Part shown: in pieces, positions 7,255 through 16,285 of the stretch
How positions within the stretch are numbered: position 1 is the stretch's first letter
How the letters are laid out: each line of letters begins with the position of its first letter
Source of the DNA: Goodfellowiella coeruleoviolacea
GTDB taxonomy: Bacteria; Actinomycetota; Actinomycetes; Mycobacteriales; Pseudonocardiaceae
Length of the DNA stretch: 64,000 bases
Reading direction: 5' to 3'
Assembly: GCF_024171785.1 (NCBI RefSeq)
Contig: NZ_JAMTCK010000007.1
Coordinates: 338,658-402,657 of the forward strand
Translations under genes and position numbers: made by a program
The notes under the pieces: generated by a model
Databases searched by the model: none
The model's input: only the letters and a program-made list of their open reading frames with translations
What the model was told of the DNA's origin: nothing

Positions 7255-8013
7255 ATGGCGGAGTCGGCGAAGCCCGCGACCAGCATGCGCTCACTCGAAC
7301 GAGCCATCGACATCCTCGAGGTCTTCGACGCCAGCCAGCACGCCCTGCGGCTGACCGAGATCGCCCGCCGCGCCGGCCTGCCGATCGCCACCACCCAACG
7401 CATCCTCGGTGTCCTCGAAGCCAGGGGCCGCGTCGAGCGCGACGCCAACGGCTACCGGCCGGGCGTCGGGCTGATCTTCGGCGCGCACGCCTACCTGGCC
7501 ACCAGTCCGCTGCTCAACGCCGCCCGCCCGGTGCTGCAGGACCTCGCCGCCGCCACCGGCCTCACCGCCTCGCTGTTCAAGCGCATCGGCTGGTTCCGCG
7601 TCGTCCTCGCCCGCGTCGACGGCGCCACCCCGCTGCGCTACGAACTGCCCATCGGCGAACGCCTTCCGCTGCACCTCGGCGCCGGCAAGGCGCTCGCCGC
7701 CCAGATGACCGACGACGAACTCGCCGGGTTCCTCGACCAGCTCGACAGCCACACCCGGGCCGACGGCAGCACGGTCGACCGTGACCAGTTCCTCGCCGAA
7801 CTCAGCACGATCCGGGAACTCGGCTACTCCCAGGCCCGGGGCGAACGCGAACCCGGCATGGCGTCCGTGGCCGCCCCGGTGCCGGACCCCGCCGGGGCGT
7901 CGGCCGCGGTGCAGGTCACCGGCACCTACACCGACGTTCCCGAAGACCGCGTGCCCCAGCTCGGGGTGGAACTCCAGCGCGCGGCCCTGGCCATCGCCCG
8001 CCGCACCCCGTGA
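7255..8013 (+). CDS. IclR-family transcriptional regulator
   Basis: The 252-residue protein has an N-terminal winged helix (about residues 11-70, including LTEIARRAGLPIATTQRILGV) and a C-terminal IclR effector-binding domain (about 85-250, with LPLHLGAGKALAA and REPGMASVAAPV). I chose the ATG at 7255 because GGGAG lies about 10 bp upstream and the domain begins shortly after; an earlier GTG at 7204 would add 17 non-conserved residues. It probably controls the upstream operon and itself through the shared motif at 3094-3111 and 7195-7212. The ligand is likely an intermediate of the pathway. Confidence 0.9.
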   Translation: MAESAKPATSMRSLERAIDILEVFDASQHALRLTEIARRAGLPIATTQRILGVLEARGRVERDANGYRPGVGLIFGAHAYLATSPLLNAARPVLQDLAAATGLTASLFKRIGWFRVVLARVDGATPLRYELPIGERLPLHLGAGKALAAQMTDDELAGFLDQLDSHTRADGSTVDRDQFLAELSTIRELGYSQARGEREPGMASVAAPVPDPAGASAAVQVTGTYTDVPEDRVPQLGVELQRAALAIARRTP

Positions 8014-8058
8014 TCCGCGGGCGGTCGCGCGCCGCGGCACCGCTACCCGCGCGACCGG

Positions 8059-11000
8059 TCACAGGCCCTGGCACTGGCCGGTCACCGGTCCCCGGGTGGT
8101 GTTGGCCAGGCCGTTGTTGACCGGGGCCGGCTTGTTGTCCACACAGGACAGCGGGCCGGTGATGCCGGTGGCCGAGACCAGCGGGGCGCGGGTGGTGGCG
8201 TTGCCGGTCAGCTCCACCGGCCCGTGGATCTGGCTGTGCTCGATGCTCACCTCACCGGTGGTGCCGACCAGCCGGACCGGGCCGGTCACCCGGGCGCCGG
8301 TGAGCACCACGCGGTCCGCGCCGGCCGCGTTGACCGGGCCGGTGATCGAGCCGCCCCGCACGTACAGCGACGCGTCCCGCGCCACCGTGACCGGGCCGGT
8401 GATCGCGGCACCGTCCACACAGGTCACCCCGTCGGTCGCGGCCAGTCCGCCGGAGCGCGCGTCGGTGATGGTGGTGTCGCAGGCCGGCTCGGGACTGGCC
8501 AGCAACTCCACCTCCGCCAGGGTGGTGGTGGACTGGCCGGTGTTGCCGGTGATGTCCAACCGGTACCAGGAGTAGCGGCCGGGCTGGCTGATCCGGAACG
8601 CCCTGGTCTGCTGGCGCCAGCTGAACTTCTGGTCGGCGCGCTGGTCCAGCGTGGTCCAGGTGGTGCCGTCGTAGGAGCCGCGCAGCACCCAGCCGGTGGG
8701 GTCGCCGTCGGTCTTGCCGGAGGTGAGCGTGTAGAAGCTGACCGGGTCGGGGTTGGCCGCGTTCAGGTGGTAGCGCACCCACGGTGTCCGGCCGGCCAGG
8801 CTGACCTGGGTCTGCGAGGAGTTGTCGAACAGGCCGGCGACGTTGCCGCCGTCGCTGGCACCGGCCTCGCCCCGGCCGGGGCCGGTCAGGTCGGCCATCG
8901 GCCGGGCCACGGCGTCGCCGGTGGTGATCGACGGCGGCACGTCGTCCCGGCCGGTGCCCCACGCCGACGGGGTCGGGCCCATGTCGAAGTCGAGCACACC
9001 GCCCCGGGCCAGCAACTCGTGCGGCAGCGAGGTCTGCTGGTAGGGCTGGCCGTTGACCTTCAGCCCCCGCACGTAGACGTTGCGCTGGCTGTTGGCGGGC
9101 GCGTTGATCACCAGGTCGCGGCCGTTCTCCAGGTGCACGGTGGCCTTGGTGAACAGCGGCGAGCCGATCGCGTAGCTGGCGCTGCCCATGCGCAGCGGGT
9201 AGAAGCCCAGCGCGCTGAAGACGTACCACGCGGACAGCTCGCCGTTGTCCTCGTCGCCGCCGTAGCCCTGGCCGATCTCACTGCCCAGGTAGTGGCGGGA
9301 CAGGATCTCGCGGACCTTCTCCTGCGCCTTCCACGGCTGGCCCGCGTGGTCGTACATGTAGATGATGTGGTGCGCCGGCTGGTTGCTGTGGCCGTACTGT
9401 CCCATCCGGACATCCCTGGCCTCGGTCATCTCGTGGATGATCCCGTTGTAGGAGCCGGGGAACCGGGCGGTCTCCGGGGTGCTGAAGAACTCGTCCAGTT
9501 TGGCGGCGAGCTTGTCCCGGCCGCCGTAGAGGTTGGCCAGCCCCTGCCCGTCCTGCGGCACGGTGAAGGCCATGTTCCACCCGTTGGTCTCGGTGTAGTC
9601 GTGGCCCCACACCCGGGGGTCGTAGTCCTGAGGGGACAGTCGCCAGCCGCCGTCCGGGTTGCGGCCCTGGAAGAAACCGACGTTGGGGTCGAACATGTGC
9701 ACGTAGTTGAGCGCCCGGTTGCCGAAGTACTCGGCGTTGTCCAGGTACTCCTGGCGGCGCGGGTCGTCCGGCGCGCTGCGCTCGTACAGCGCCCTGGACA
9801 TGGTGGCGATGCCGAAGTCGTTGATGTAGCCCTCCAGCGCCCACGACATGCCCTCGCCGGTGGCCGTCGAGGTGTAGCCGAGGAAGATCGAGGTGTCCAG
9901 GCCCTTGCGGCCCACGCCGATGCTGGGCGGGGTCACCGTGGCGTTCTTGACCGCCGCGTCGTAGGCGGCGCGCACGTCGAAGTTGGTGACCCCCTTGGCG
10001 TAGGCGTCGGCGAAGGACACGTCCGAACTGGTGCCGGTCATCAGGTTGGCGTAGCCGGGCGAGGACCACCGGGAGATCCAGCCGCCGTCCCGGTACTGCT
10101 GGACGAACCCGTCGATCAGCTCACCGGCCCTGCTCGGCGTCAGCAGCGTGTAGGCCGGCCAGGTGGTGCGGTAGGTGTCCCAGAACCCGTTGTTCACGTA
10201 GATCTTGCCGGGCACCACCTTGGCGCCGGTCTGGGTGGGGCTGTCCTTGCCCACCGGTGCTGACACCGGGCTGGCGTAGGAGTGGACCGGACTGGTGGCG
10301 GTGCCGGTGTTCTCGAAGCCGGAGTTGGGGTAGAGGAACAGCCGGTACAGGTTGGAGTACAGGGTGACCAGCTGGTCCTCGGTGGCGCCCTCGACCTCGA
10401 TCACGCCCAGGGTCCGGTCCCACTGCTGGCGGGCCCGGTCGCGCACGCTGTCGAACGTGTCGGTCGGGCCGATCTCCAGTTCCAGGTTCTTCCTGGCCTG
10501 GGCCACGCTCAGCAGCGAGGTGGCGATGCGCATGGTGACGACCTTGTCCGCGCCCGGGGTGGCGAAGCTGAGGTAGCCGGCGACGTCGTCGCGCCCGCCG
10601 CCGGTGAGCCGGCCGCTGGCGGTCACCGGGCGGTCCACGGTGGCGTAGACGAACAGCCTGGTCGCGCCGGTCGACCCCGCGCTCTTCACGTCGGAGTAGC
10701 CGGTGACCACGCCGGCCGCCGGGTCCAGGGTGAGGCCGCCGTCGTTGGTGACGTTGTCGAAGACCACAGTGGACTGATCACCGGTGAAGGTGAACCGGAA
10801 CACCGCGGCGTGGTCGGTCGGGGTGATCTCGGTGCGCATGCCGTTGTCGAACCGCACGCCGTAGTAGTGCGGCTGGGCGATCTCGTTGTCGTGGCTGAAC
10901 GGCAGCGCCCGCGCGGCCCGGTCCAGCACGGGCGCGCCGGCCACCGGCATCACCTGGAAGGTCTGCCGGTCGCCCATCCACGGACTGGGCTCGTGACTGG

Positions 11001-12432
11001 CGGTGAACGCCTGCAGGGTCGGCCGGTTCGCCGCGTTGTTGGCCTTGTGGTACTCGTAGAGCCATCTGGTCGAGCCCGCGTCGGTCATCGGCGACCAGAA
11101 GTTGAACCCGTGCGGCACGGCCGTGGCCGGGAAGTTGTTGCCCCGGGAGAAGCTGCCGCTGGAGTGGGTGCCCCTGGTGGTGAGGGCGTACTCGGCGAAG
11201 CTGGCGCGGGTGGTCGTGGCCGGGGTGTCGGTGATGCTGATGTCGTCCACCCAGCCGTTGAAGCTGGTCGGTCCGGTGGGGTTGTCGTAGGCGAGCAGGA
11301 CGCGGGTGATCCGCTTGCCCGCGGCGACCGTGCCGATGGCCGCGCTCAGGTGGTTCCACTGGTTGGTGTACAGCGCCTTGGACGCGCCCTGGCCCCTCGG
11401 GGACAACTCGAAGCCGTGCTGGTCGCGCACGCCCAGCTCGCTCAGGTAGCTGCCGTCGGCGAAGGCGAGGTCGACCGAGACGTGGGTGCTCGGGTAGTTC
11501 AGGTCGTCGCCGGCCGAGGTGCTGACGAAGTCCGGGAAGACCACATAGGACAGTTGGGTGCGCGGGGTGACCGTGATGTCGACGTCGAAGATCTTGTTGT
11601 ACGAGTAGCCGCGGCCGGCCGCGGTGTGCGTGCCCTGGTAGCGCAGGGCGCGCAGCCCGGTGAACCCGGCGTGGGCCTTGGCGCTGTAGCCGCCGCCCGG
11701 CCCCCGGCTCGGGTGGGTGCGCATGTTGGGCGGGATGGGGTCGGGGTCGGCCTTGGCCAGCTGCACCTCGGCGAGCTGGGTGAGCGGGCCGCCGTTGTTG
11801 GCGGTGATCTCCAGCTGGTAGTGGCGGTAGGCCGTGGTGTTGGCGGTCTGGTAGGCCCGGGTCTGGAAGCGCTCGTCGAACCGCTGCCCGGACTGGCGGT
11901 CCAGGACCGTCCACTGTTGACCGTCGACCGAGCCGCTCAGCGTCCAGTCCCTGGGGTCGCGTTCGGCGGAGTCGTTGGCCGAGGACAGCGCGTAGCGGGC
12001 GACGGCGACCGGGTCGGTCAGGTCGAAGCGCACCCAGCCGGTGCTGGCCCGGACCAGCCACTTGGTGGTGACGCTGCCGTCGACCAGGTTCTCCTTGACC
12101 TCACCGGCCTCGGCGTTCTCGCCGTTGGCGGTCACCGTCGCCACGGTGTCGGTCACGTTGCCCGGCAGGCTGATCGAGTCCTCCCCGCTGACCCCGTGCG
12201 CGCGGGGCTGGCCGGTGGCGTCGGTGTCGACGGTGTCCAGCCAGTCCGGCTGGGGATCGCCGGCTTCGAAGGAGGAGGAGAAGGAGGTCGCCTCGGCCAC
12301 GGCCGCTCCTGGTTCGGCGAGCACGGGGGTCCAGCCGGTCACCGCCAGTATGGCCGCCAGCGCACCCGCCAGCGGCAACCGAACCCGCCGGCCGCCCGGA
12401 AACCCCGGCCGCCGTCTCCGCAGTCGTGTCAT
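8059..12432 (-). CDS. Secreted GH92 alpha-mannosidase with discoidin domains
   Basis: This 1457-residue exported enzyme has an Arg-rich signal peptide with cleavage near residue 40. An F5/8-type-C (CBM32-like) sugar-binding domain follows at about 85-225, then a beta-sandwich at about 235-405. The GH92 module spans about 410-1140, with HSNQPAHHIIYMYDHAG and the catalytic-region motif YGGDEDNGELSAWYVFSALG. A second F5/8-C domain lies at about 1170-1310, and the tail carries repeated TGPV motifs suggestive of a beta-helix. GH92 enzymes are exo-acting, calcium-dependent alpha-mannosidases that trim fungal or glycoprotein mannans. The gene is monocistronic, divergent from the F420 oxidoreductase gene. 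The start is ATG after a G-rich stretch. Confidence 0.93.
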   Translation of the reverse strand: MTRLRRRRPGFPGGRRVRLPLAGALAAILAVTGWTPVLAEPGAAVAEATSFSSSFEAGDPQPDWLDTVDTDATGQPRAHGVSGEDSISLPGNVTDTVATVTANGENAEAGEVKENLVDGSVTTKWLVRASTGWVRFDLTDPVAVARYALSSANDSAERDPRDWTLSGSVDGQQWTVLDRQSGQRFDERFQTRAYQTANTTAYRHYQLEITANNGGPLTQLAEVQLAKADPDPIPPNMRTHPSRGPGGGYSAKAHAGFTGLRALRYQGTHTAAGRGYSYNKIFDVDITVTPRTQLSYVVFPDFVSTSAGDDLNYPSTHVSVDLAFADGSYLSELGVRDQHGFELSPRGQGASKALYTNQWNHLSAAIGTVAAGKRITRVLLAYDNPTGPTSFNGWVDDISITDTPATTTRASFAEYALTTRGTHSSGSFSRGNNFPATAVPHGFNFWSPMTDAGSTRWLYEYHKANNAANRPTLQAFTASHEPSPWMGDRQTFQVMPVAGAPVLDRAARALPFSHDNEIAQPHYYGVRFDNGMRTEITPTDHAAVFRFTFTGDQSTVVFDNVTNDGGLTLDPAAGVVTGYSDVKSAGSTGATRLFVYATVDRPVTASGRLTGGGRDDVAGYLSFATPGADKVVTMRIATSLLSVAQARKNLELEIGPTDTFDSVRDRARQQWDRTLGVIEVEGATEDQLVTLYSNLYRLFLYPNSGFENTGTATSPVHSYASPVSAPVGKDSPTQTGAKVVPGKIYVNNGFWDTYRTTWPAYTLLTPSRAGELIDGFVQQYRDGGWISRWSSPGYANLMTGTSSDVSFADAYAKGVTNFDVRAAYDAAVKNATVTPPSIGVGRKGLDTSIFLGYTSTATGEGMSWALEGYINDFGIATMSRALYERSAPDDPRRQEYLDNAEYFGNRALNYVHMFDPNVGFFQGRNPDGGWRLSPQDYDPRVWGHDYTETNGWNMAFTVPQDGQGLANLYGGRDKLAAKLDEFFSTPETARFPGSYNGIIHEMTEARDVRMGQYGHSNQPAHHIIYMYDHAGQPWKAQEKVREILSRHYLGSEIGQGYGGDEDNGELSAWYVFSALGFYPLRMGSASYAIGSPLFTKATVHLENGRDLVINAPANSQRNVYVRGLKVNGQPYQQTSLPHELLARGGVLDFDMGPTPSAWGTGRDDVPPSITTGDAVARPMADLTGPGRGEAGASDGGNVAGLFDNSSQTQVSLAGRTPWVRYHLNAANPDPVSFYTLTSGKTDGDPTGWVLRGSYDGTTWTTLDQRADQKFSWRQQTRAFRISQPGRYSWYRLDITGNTGQSTTTLAEVELLASPEPACDTTITDARSGGLAATDGVTCVDGAAITGPVTVARDASLYVRGGSITGPVNAAGADRVVLTGARVTGPVRLVGTTGEVSIEHSQIHGPVELTGNATTRAPLVSATGITGPLSCVDNKPAPVNNGLANTTRGPVTGQCQGL

Positions 12433-12666
12433 CGTCCGCGCCCCCCACCACGTGTTGGGATACGAAGGGTCGCGGCGGTGTGACCGTGCGTGACCCGGGC
12501 TCAGCGAATCGGCACGGCCACCCGGGTGTCAAGACGCCGGCCGGATCCTGTCCCGAAACCTGTCCGCGCTCGGCCGTTTCGGGCACCGCGCCAGCGGTCG
12601 TCCCGCCGTGTCAACGGCGTCGCGCTGACCGAGCGGAGCCGGGCGGGCCGTGTCAGCGTAGTGACC

Positions 12667-13641
12667 ATGGTGCGCTTTGGATACACGTTGATGACCGAGC
12701 AGGCGAGCCCCCGCGACCTCGTCCGCTACGCCGCCGGCGCCGAACGCAGCGGCTTCGACTTCGAGGTCATCAGCGACCACTACTCGCCGTGGCTGGACAC
12801 CCAGGGCCACGCCCCCTACGCCTGGAGCGTGCTCGGCGCGGTGACCCAGGTGACCGAGCGGGTCGAGTTGATGACGTACGTGACGTGCCCGCTGATGCGG
12901 TACCACCCCGCCGTGGTCGCCCAGAAGGCGGCCACCGTGCAACTGCTCTGCGACGGCCGGTTCACCCTGGGCCTGGGCGCGGGGGAGAACCTCAACGAGC
13001 ACGTGGTGGGGCGCGGCTGGCCCTCGGTCAACGTGCGGCACGAGATGTTCGTGGAGGCGCTGAAGATCATCTCGGCGCTGTTCGCCGGCGGCTACGTCAA
13101 CTTCTCCGGCCAGCACTATCGGGTGGACTCGGCCAAGCTGTGGGACCTGCCCGACCAGCGCGTGCCCCTGGCCACCGCCGTGTCCGGCCACCAGGGCATC
13201 GAGCACTTCGCCGGCCTGGCCGACGGCATGATCGCCACCGAGCCCAGGGCCGAGCTGTGCCGGGCGTGGGACGACGCCGCCGGCAACGGCCGGTCCCGCA
13301 AGATCGGGCAGATCCCGATCTGCTGGGACCCGGACCGGGACGCGGCCGTGCGCCGGGCGCACGACCAGTTCCGCTGGTTCGCGGGCGGGTGGAAGGTGAA
13401 CGCGGAGCTGCCCGGCCCCACCGGGTTCGCCGCGGCGACGCAGTTCGTCACCGAGTCGGACGTGGCCGAGCACATCCCGTGCGGCCCGGACGTGGACCGG
13501 ATCGTCGCGGCGGTGGCCCCCTACTGGCAGGCCGGCTTCACCGACGTGGCCCTGGTGCAGGTGGGCGGCGACCACCAGGACGACTTCCTGGACTTCGCCA
13601 AGGGACAACTGCTGCCGGCGCTGCGCGAGGCCGCCGGATGA
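12667..13641 (+). CDS. F420-dependent oxidoreductase, G6PDH-like (LLM class)
   Basis: The 324-residue product is a luciferase-like TIM-barrel protein. It has FGYTLMTEQASP at the start, SDHYSPWLDTQGHAPYAWSVLGA, TCPLMRYHPAVVAQKAAT and LGLGAGENLNEHVVG. These are the hallmarks of the F420-dependent glucose-6-phosphate dehydrogenase-related subgroup. It presumably transfers hydride between coenzyme F420 and a small alcohol or aldehyde substrate. The frame is open from 12490, but conserved sequence starts at ATG 12667 (GTG 12661 is a possible alternative). The 234-bp gap to the GH92 gene must hold both divergent promoters. Confidence 0.88.
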   Translation: MVRFGYTLMTEQASPRDLVRYAAGAERSGFDFEVISDHYSPWLDTQGHAPYAWSVLGAVTQVTERVELMTYVTCPLMRYHPAVVAQKAATVQLLCDGRFTLGLGAGENLNEHVVGRGWPSVNVRHEMFVEALKIISALFAGGYVNFSGQHYRVDSAKLWDLPDQRVPLATAVSGHQGIEHFAGLADGMIATEPRAELCRAWDDAAGNGRSRKIGQIPICWDPDRDAAVRRAHDQFRWFAGGWKVNAELPGPTGFAAATQFVTESDVAEHIPCGPDVDRIVAAVAPYWQAGFTDVALVQVGGDHQDDFLDFAKGQLLPALREAAG

Positions 13642-13650
13642 GCCCCGGGC

Positions 13651-13770
13651 GCGCACCGCTGTGGCGGCCGAGCCGCGGGTGTGCACCGCTGTGGCGGCCG
13701 AGCCGCGGGCGTGCACCGCTGCGGCGGCCGAGCCGCCTGGGCACAGCGGTGGGGCGGACGAGCCGGGGTC
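13651..13770. repeat. 30-bp tandem repeat, 3 good copies plus one diverged
   Basis: Units at 13651, 13681 and 13711 share GCACCGCTGTGGCGGCCGAG with 1-3 differences; a fourth unit at 13741 is diverged. The array lies between two convergent genes. The period is a multiple of three, so all frames stay open, but there is no start signal, and I regard it as non-coding. Confidence 0.85.
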
Positions 13771-13828
13771 ACTCGTCCGCCCCACCGGGCTTGCGGTTGT
13801 TGGGTTGTCGGTGTGCGAGCGTCCTCGG

Positions 13829-14101
13829 TCAGTGGAGCTGACGCCGGCCGTAGGTGCCCGACGCGATGCTCACGCCGATCGCCGCCAGGACGACCTGGAA
13901 GATCAGCTCGATCCAGTCGAACCCGCTCGTCTCGGCGACCCCGACAGCTCTGGCGATCAGCGTCCCGATCAGCGCGGCGATGATACCGATCACGATGGTG
14001 AGCCAGATCGGAATCCGCTGCTTGCCCGGGACGACCAGTCGGCCAAGCGCCCCGATGATCAGACCGACGATGATCGCGGTGATGAGGCCTGTGACGGTCA
14101 T
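13829..14101 (-). CDS. GlsB/YeaQ/YmgE-family stress membrane protein
   Basis: This 90-residue protein has three predicted membrane helices: residues 4-22 with GLIIGALGRLVVPGK immediately after, 32-52, and 62-84. That is the pattern of the transglycosylase-associated/GlsB family induced by envelope or general stress. The ATG at 14101 is preceded by GGGAG, and homologues start with the same short N-terminus. Upstream on the minus strand, GTTTCA (14168-14163) and GGGCAG (14148-14143) are spaced as in promoters for the SigB/SigF-type stress sigma factors, which fits the family. Confidence 0.9.
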   Translation of the reverse strand: MTVTGLITAIIVGLIIGALGRLVVPGKQRIPIWLTIVIGIIAALIGTLIARAVGVAETSGFDWIELIFQVVLAAIGVSIASGTYGRRQLH

Positions 14102-14119
14102 GATGTTCTCCCGTGTGAG

Positions 14120-14168
14120 TCGAGAACGTGTTCGAGTCTCATCTGCCCGTTCCAGCGCCGGCTGAAAC
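14120..14168 (-). promoter_or_regulatory. Possible stress-sigma promoter and LexA-like site
   Basis: On the minus strand GTTTCA and GGGCAG, with a 14-bp spacer, resemble the GTTT-N16-GGGTA-type stress promoter. Just downstream, TCGAGAACGTGTTCGA (14120-14135) agrees with the actinobacterial SOS consensus TCGAAC-N4-GTTCGA at 10 of 12 defined positions. Both assignments are pattern matches only. Confidence 0.35.
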
Positions 14169-14324
14169 ACGATTTTGTCGATGAGTTGCCCAGGACACGT
14201 GCCCGCCCGGGCGGAATCCGACGGGTGCGCCCCAGGCGGAGAGCGGTTTCGCCGGCCGGTCAGCCGCGGTGCCGCCGCGTCACCCGACCTCGCCCGCACC
14301 CGGCCGCTGGCGTGGGGATCCGGG

Positions 14325-14960
14325 CTACTCGGCGGCGACCTCGACGAGCACGCGCGCGCCGGGCACGGCACGGCCGCGACCGCCGGTCCGCTCGGCCAGC
14401 CAGGTGGCGAAGCCCGCCTCGTCGGCCACCGGCACCAGCACGGTGAACCGGACCGCGGCGGCGTAGTCCACCTCGGCGATCCGGTGGCCGGCCTCGCGCA
14501 GCGCGTGCTCCAGCCGGCCGGCCCCGGCGTGGTCGGTGGTCACGGCCATCTCGGTGAACGCCCGCCGGCGCAGCGTGCCCACCCGGTCGATGGTCTCGCT
14601 GACCGCCCGGCCGTAGGCGCGCACCAGCCCGCCCGCGCCGAGCTTGACCCCGCCGAAGTAGCGGGTCACCACGACCACGGTGTCGGTCAGCCCGCGCCGG
14701 CGCAGCACCTCCAGCATGGGCACGCCCGCGGTGCCGGCCGGCTCGCCGTCGTCGCTGGACCGTTGCAGCTGGGCGTGCTCGCCGATGCGGAACGCGGTGC
14801 AGTTGTGCGTGGCGTTCCAGTGCTCGCGCCGCACCCCCGCGATGAACGCCTCGGCCTGCCGCTCGTCGGTCGCCCTGGCCACCGAGCACAGGAACCGGGA
14901 CCGGTTGATCTCGATCTCGTGCGTCCCCGTGCCCCGGATCACCAGTTGACCCTCGTGCAT
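14325..14960 (-). CDS. YigZ/IMPACT-family protein
   Basis: The 211-residue protein carries the N-terminal UPF0029/IMPACT domain. Visible motifs are EIEINRSRFLCSVARA, DDGEPAGTAGVPMLEVL and VVVTRYFGGVKLGAGGLVRAYGRAV. A small ferredoxin-like C-terminal domain spans about residues 140-205. Family members bind or modulate ribosome-associated factors in eukaryotes; the bacterial role is unsettled. The ATG at 14960 has GGGAAG upstream. It is divergent from the mycothiol-dependent dehydrogenase gene. Confidence 0.9.
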   Translation of the reverse strand: MHEGQLVIRGTGTHEIEINRSRFLCSVARATDERQAEAFIAGVRREHWNATHNCTAFRIGEHAQLQRSSDDGEPAGTAGVPMLEVLRRRGLTDTVVVVTRYFGGVKLGAGGLVRAYGRAVSETIDRVGTLRRRAFTEMAVTTDHAGAGRLEHALREAGHRIAEVDYAAAVRFTVLVPVADEAGFATWLAERTGGRGRAVPGARVLVEVAAE

Positions 14961-15111
14961 GCCACTTCCCGTTCGCTGTGTGCCGATACCGCGGCTGCGG
15001 TGCCTTGCCCGCCCCCGCGCTGCCCGGCCCGGTGATCTTGATGGCCTGACGCCCGCCCGTGCTCCACGATAGGCGGCAGGCCCTGAACAGCGTGGGAGCG
15101 AGGAGAAGCAC

Positions 15112-16200
15112 ATGGCAGAGCAGCGGGTTCGCGGTGTCGTCGCCCGGGCCAAGGGCGCCCCCGTGGAGGTCACCACCGTGGTGGTGCCCGACCCCGGCCC
15201 TGGCGAGGCGGTGGTGCGGGTGCTGGCCTGCGGGGTCTGCCACACCGACCTGCACTACCGGGAGGGTGGCATCAACGACGAGTTCCCGTTCCTGCTCGGC
15301 CACGAGGCCGCCGGTGTTGTCGAGCAGGTCGGCGACGGGGTCGGCGAGGTCGAGCCGGGCGACTTCGTGGTGCTCAACTGGCGGGCGGTGTGCGGGGTGT
15401 GCCGGGCCTGCCGGCGCGGCCGGCCCTGGTACTGCTTTGACACGCACAACGCGGCCCAGCCCATGACGCTGACCGACGGCACCCCGCTGACCGCGGCGCT
15501 GGGCATCGGCGCGTTCGTGGAGAAGACCCTGGTCCACGCCGGCCAGTGCACCAAGGTGGACCCGGCGGCGCGGCCGGCCGCGGTGGGCCTGCTCGGCTGC
15601 GGGGTGATGGCCGGCCTGGGCGCGGCGCTGAACACCGGGAACGTCCGGCGGGGCGACTCGGTGGCGGTGATCGGCTGCGGCGGCGTTGGCAACGCCGCGG
15701 TGGCCGGCGCCCGGCTGGCCGGCGCGGCCACGATCATCGCGGTGGACATCGACGGCCGCAAGCTCGACTGGGCCCAGGGCTTCGGCGCCACCCACCTGGT
15801 CAACGCCAGCGAGGGCGACCCGGTGGCCGCGATCAAGAACCTGACCGGCGGGTTCGGCGCGGACGTGGTGATCGACGCGGTGGGCCGGCCGGAGACCTGG
15901 CAGCAGGCGTTCGAGGCGCGCGACCTGGCCGGCACCCTGGTGCTGGTCGGCGTGCCCACCCCGGAGATGCGGCTGGACGTGCCGCTGCTGCCGTTCTTCA
16001 GCCACGGCGGCGCGCTCAAGTCGAGCTGGTACGGCGACTGCCTGCCCAGCCGGGACTTCCCCATGCTGGTGGACCTCTACCTGCAGGGCCGGCTGGACCT
16101 GGACCGGTTCGTGTCCGAGGAGATCGCCCTGGACGAGGTGGAGAACGCGTTCGCCAAGATGCACGCGGGCGAGGTGCTGCGCTCGGTCGTGGTGTTCTGA
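15112..16200 (+). CDS. mscR: S-(hydroxymethyl)mycothiol dehydrogenase
   Basis: This 362-residue zinc-containing alcohol dehydrogenase has [27 protein letters not shown], four structural-zinc cysteines ([15 protein letters not shown]) and the NAD-binding GCGGVGNAA. Overall similarity is to the class III/mycothiol-dependent formaldehyde dehydrogenases (MscR/AdhE2) of actinobacteria. It oxidises S-hydroxymethyl-mycothiol to the formyl thioester, detoxifying formaldehyde and possibly reducing S-nitrosomycothiol. The ATG follows GGAGCGAGGAGAAG. In mycobacteria a metallo-beta-lactamase gene follows in the same direction; here the next such gene is convergent and of another subtype. Confidence 0.92.
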   Translation: MAEQRVRGVVARAKGAPVEVTTVVVPDPGPGEAVVRVLACGVCHTDLHYREGGINDEFPFLLGHEAAGVVEQVGDGVGEVEPGDFVVLNWRAVCGVCRACRRGRPWYCFDTHNAAQPMTLTDGTPLTAALGIGAFVEKTLVHAGQCTKVDPAARPAAVGLLGCGVMAGLGAALNTGNVRRGDSVAVIGCGGVGNAAVAGARLAGAATIIAVDIDGRKLDWAQGFGATHLVNASEGDPVAAIKNLTGGFGADVVIDAVGRPETWQQAFEARDLAGTLVLVGVPTPEMRLDVPLLPFFSHGGALKSSWYGDCLPSRDFPMLVDLYLQGRLDLDRFVSEEIALDEVENAFAKMHAGEVLRSVVVF

Positions 16201-16285
16201 GCGGTTCCCCGGCTCCCGGTGGTCGGTCCTGATCACCGGGAACCGGCGGGTGGAAAGCGCTTCCCGGTCGGGCCTGCCGGCCGGC

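Noticed and set aside
8224-12483. Two plus-strand frames of 679 and 733 codons
   Set aside because: Both lie opposite the GH92 gene, whose domains are unmistakable; the antisense products have no recognisable features.
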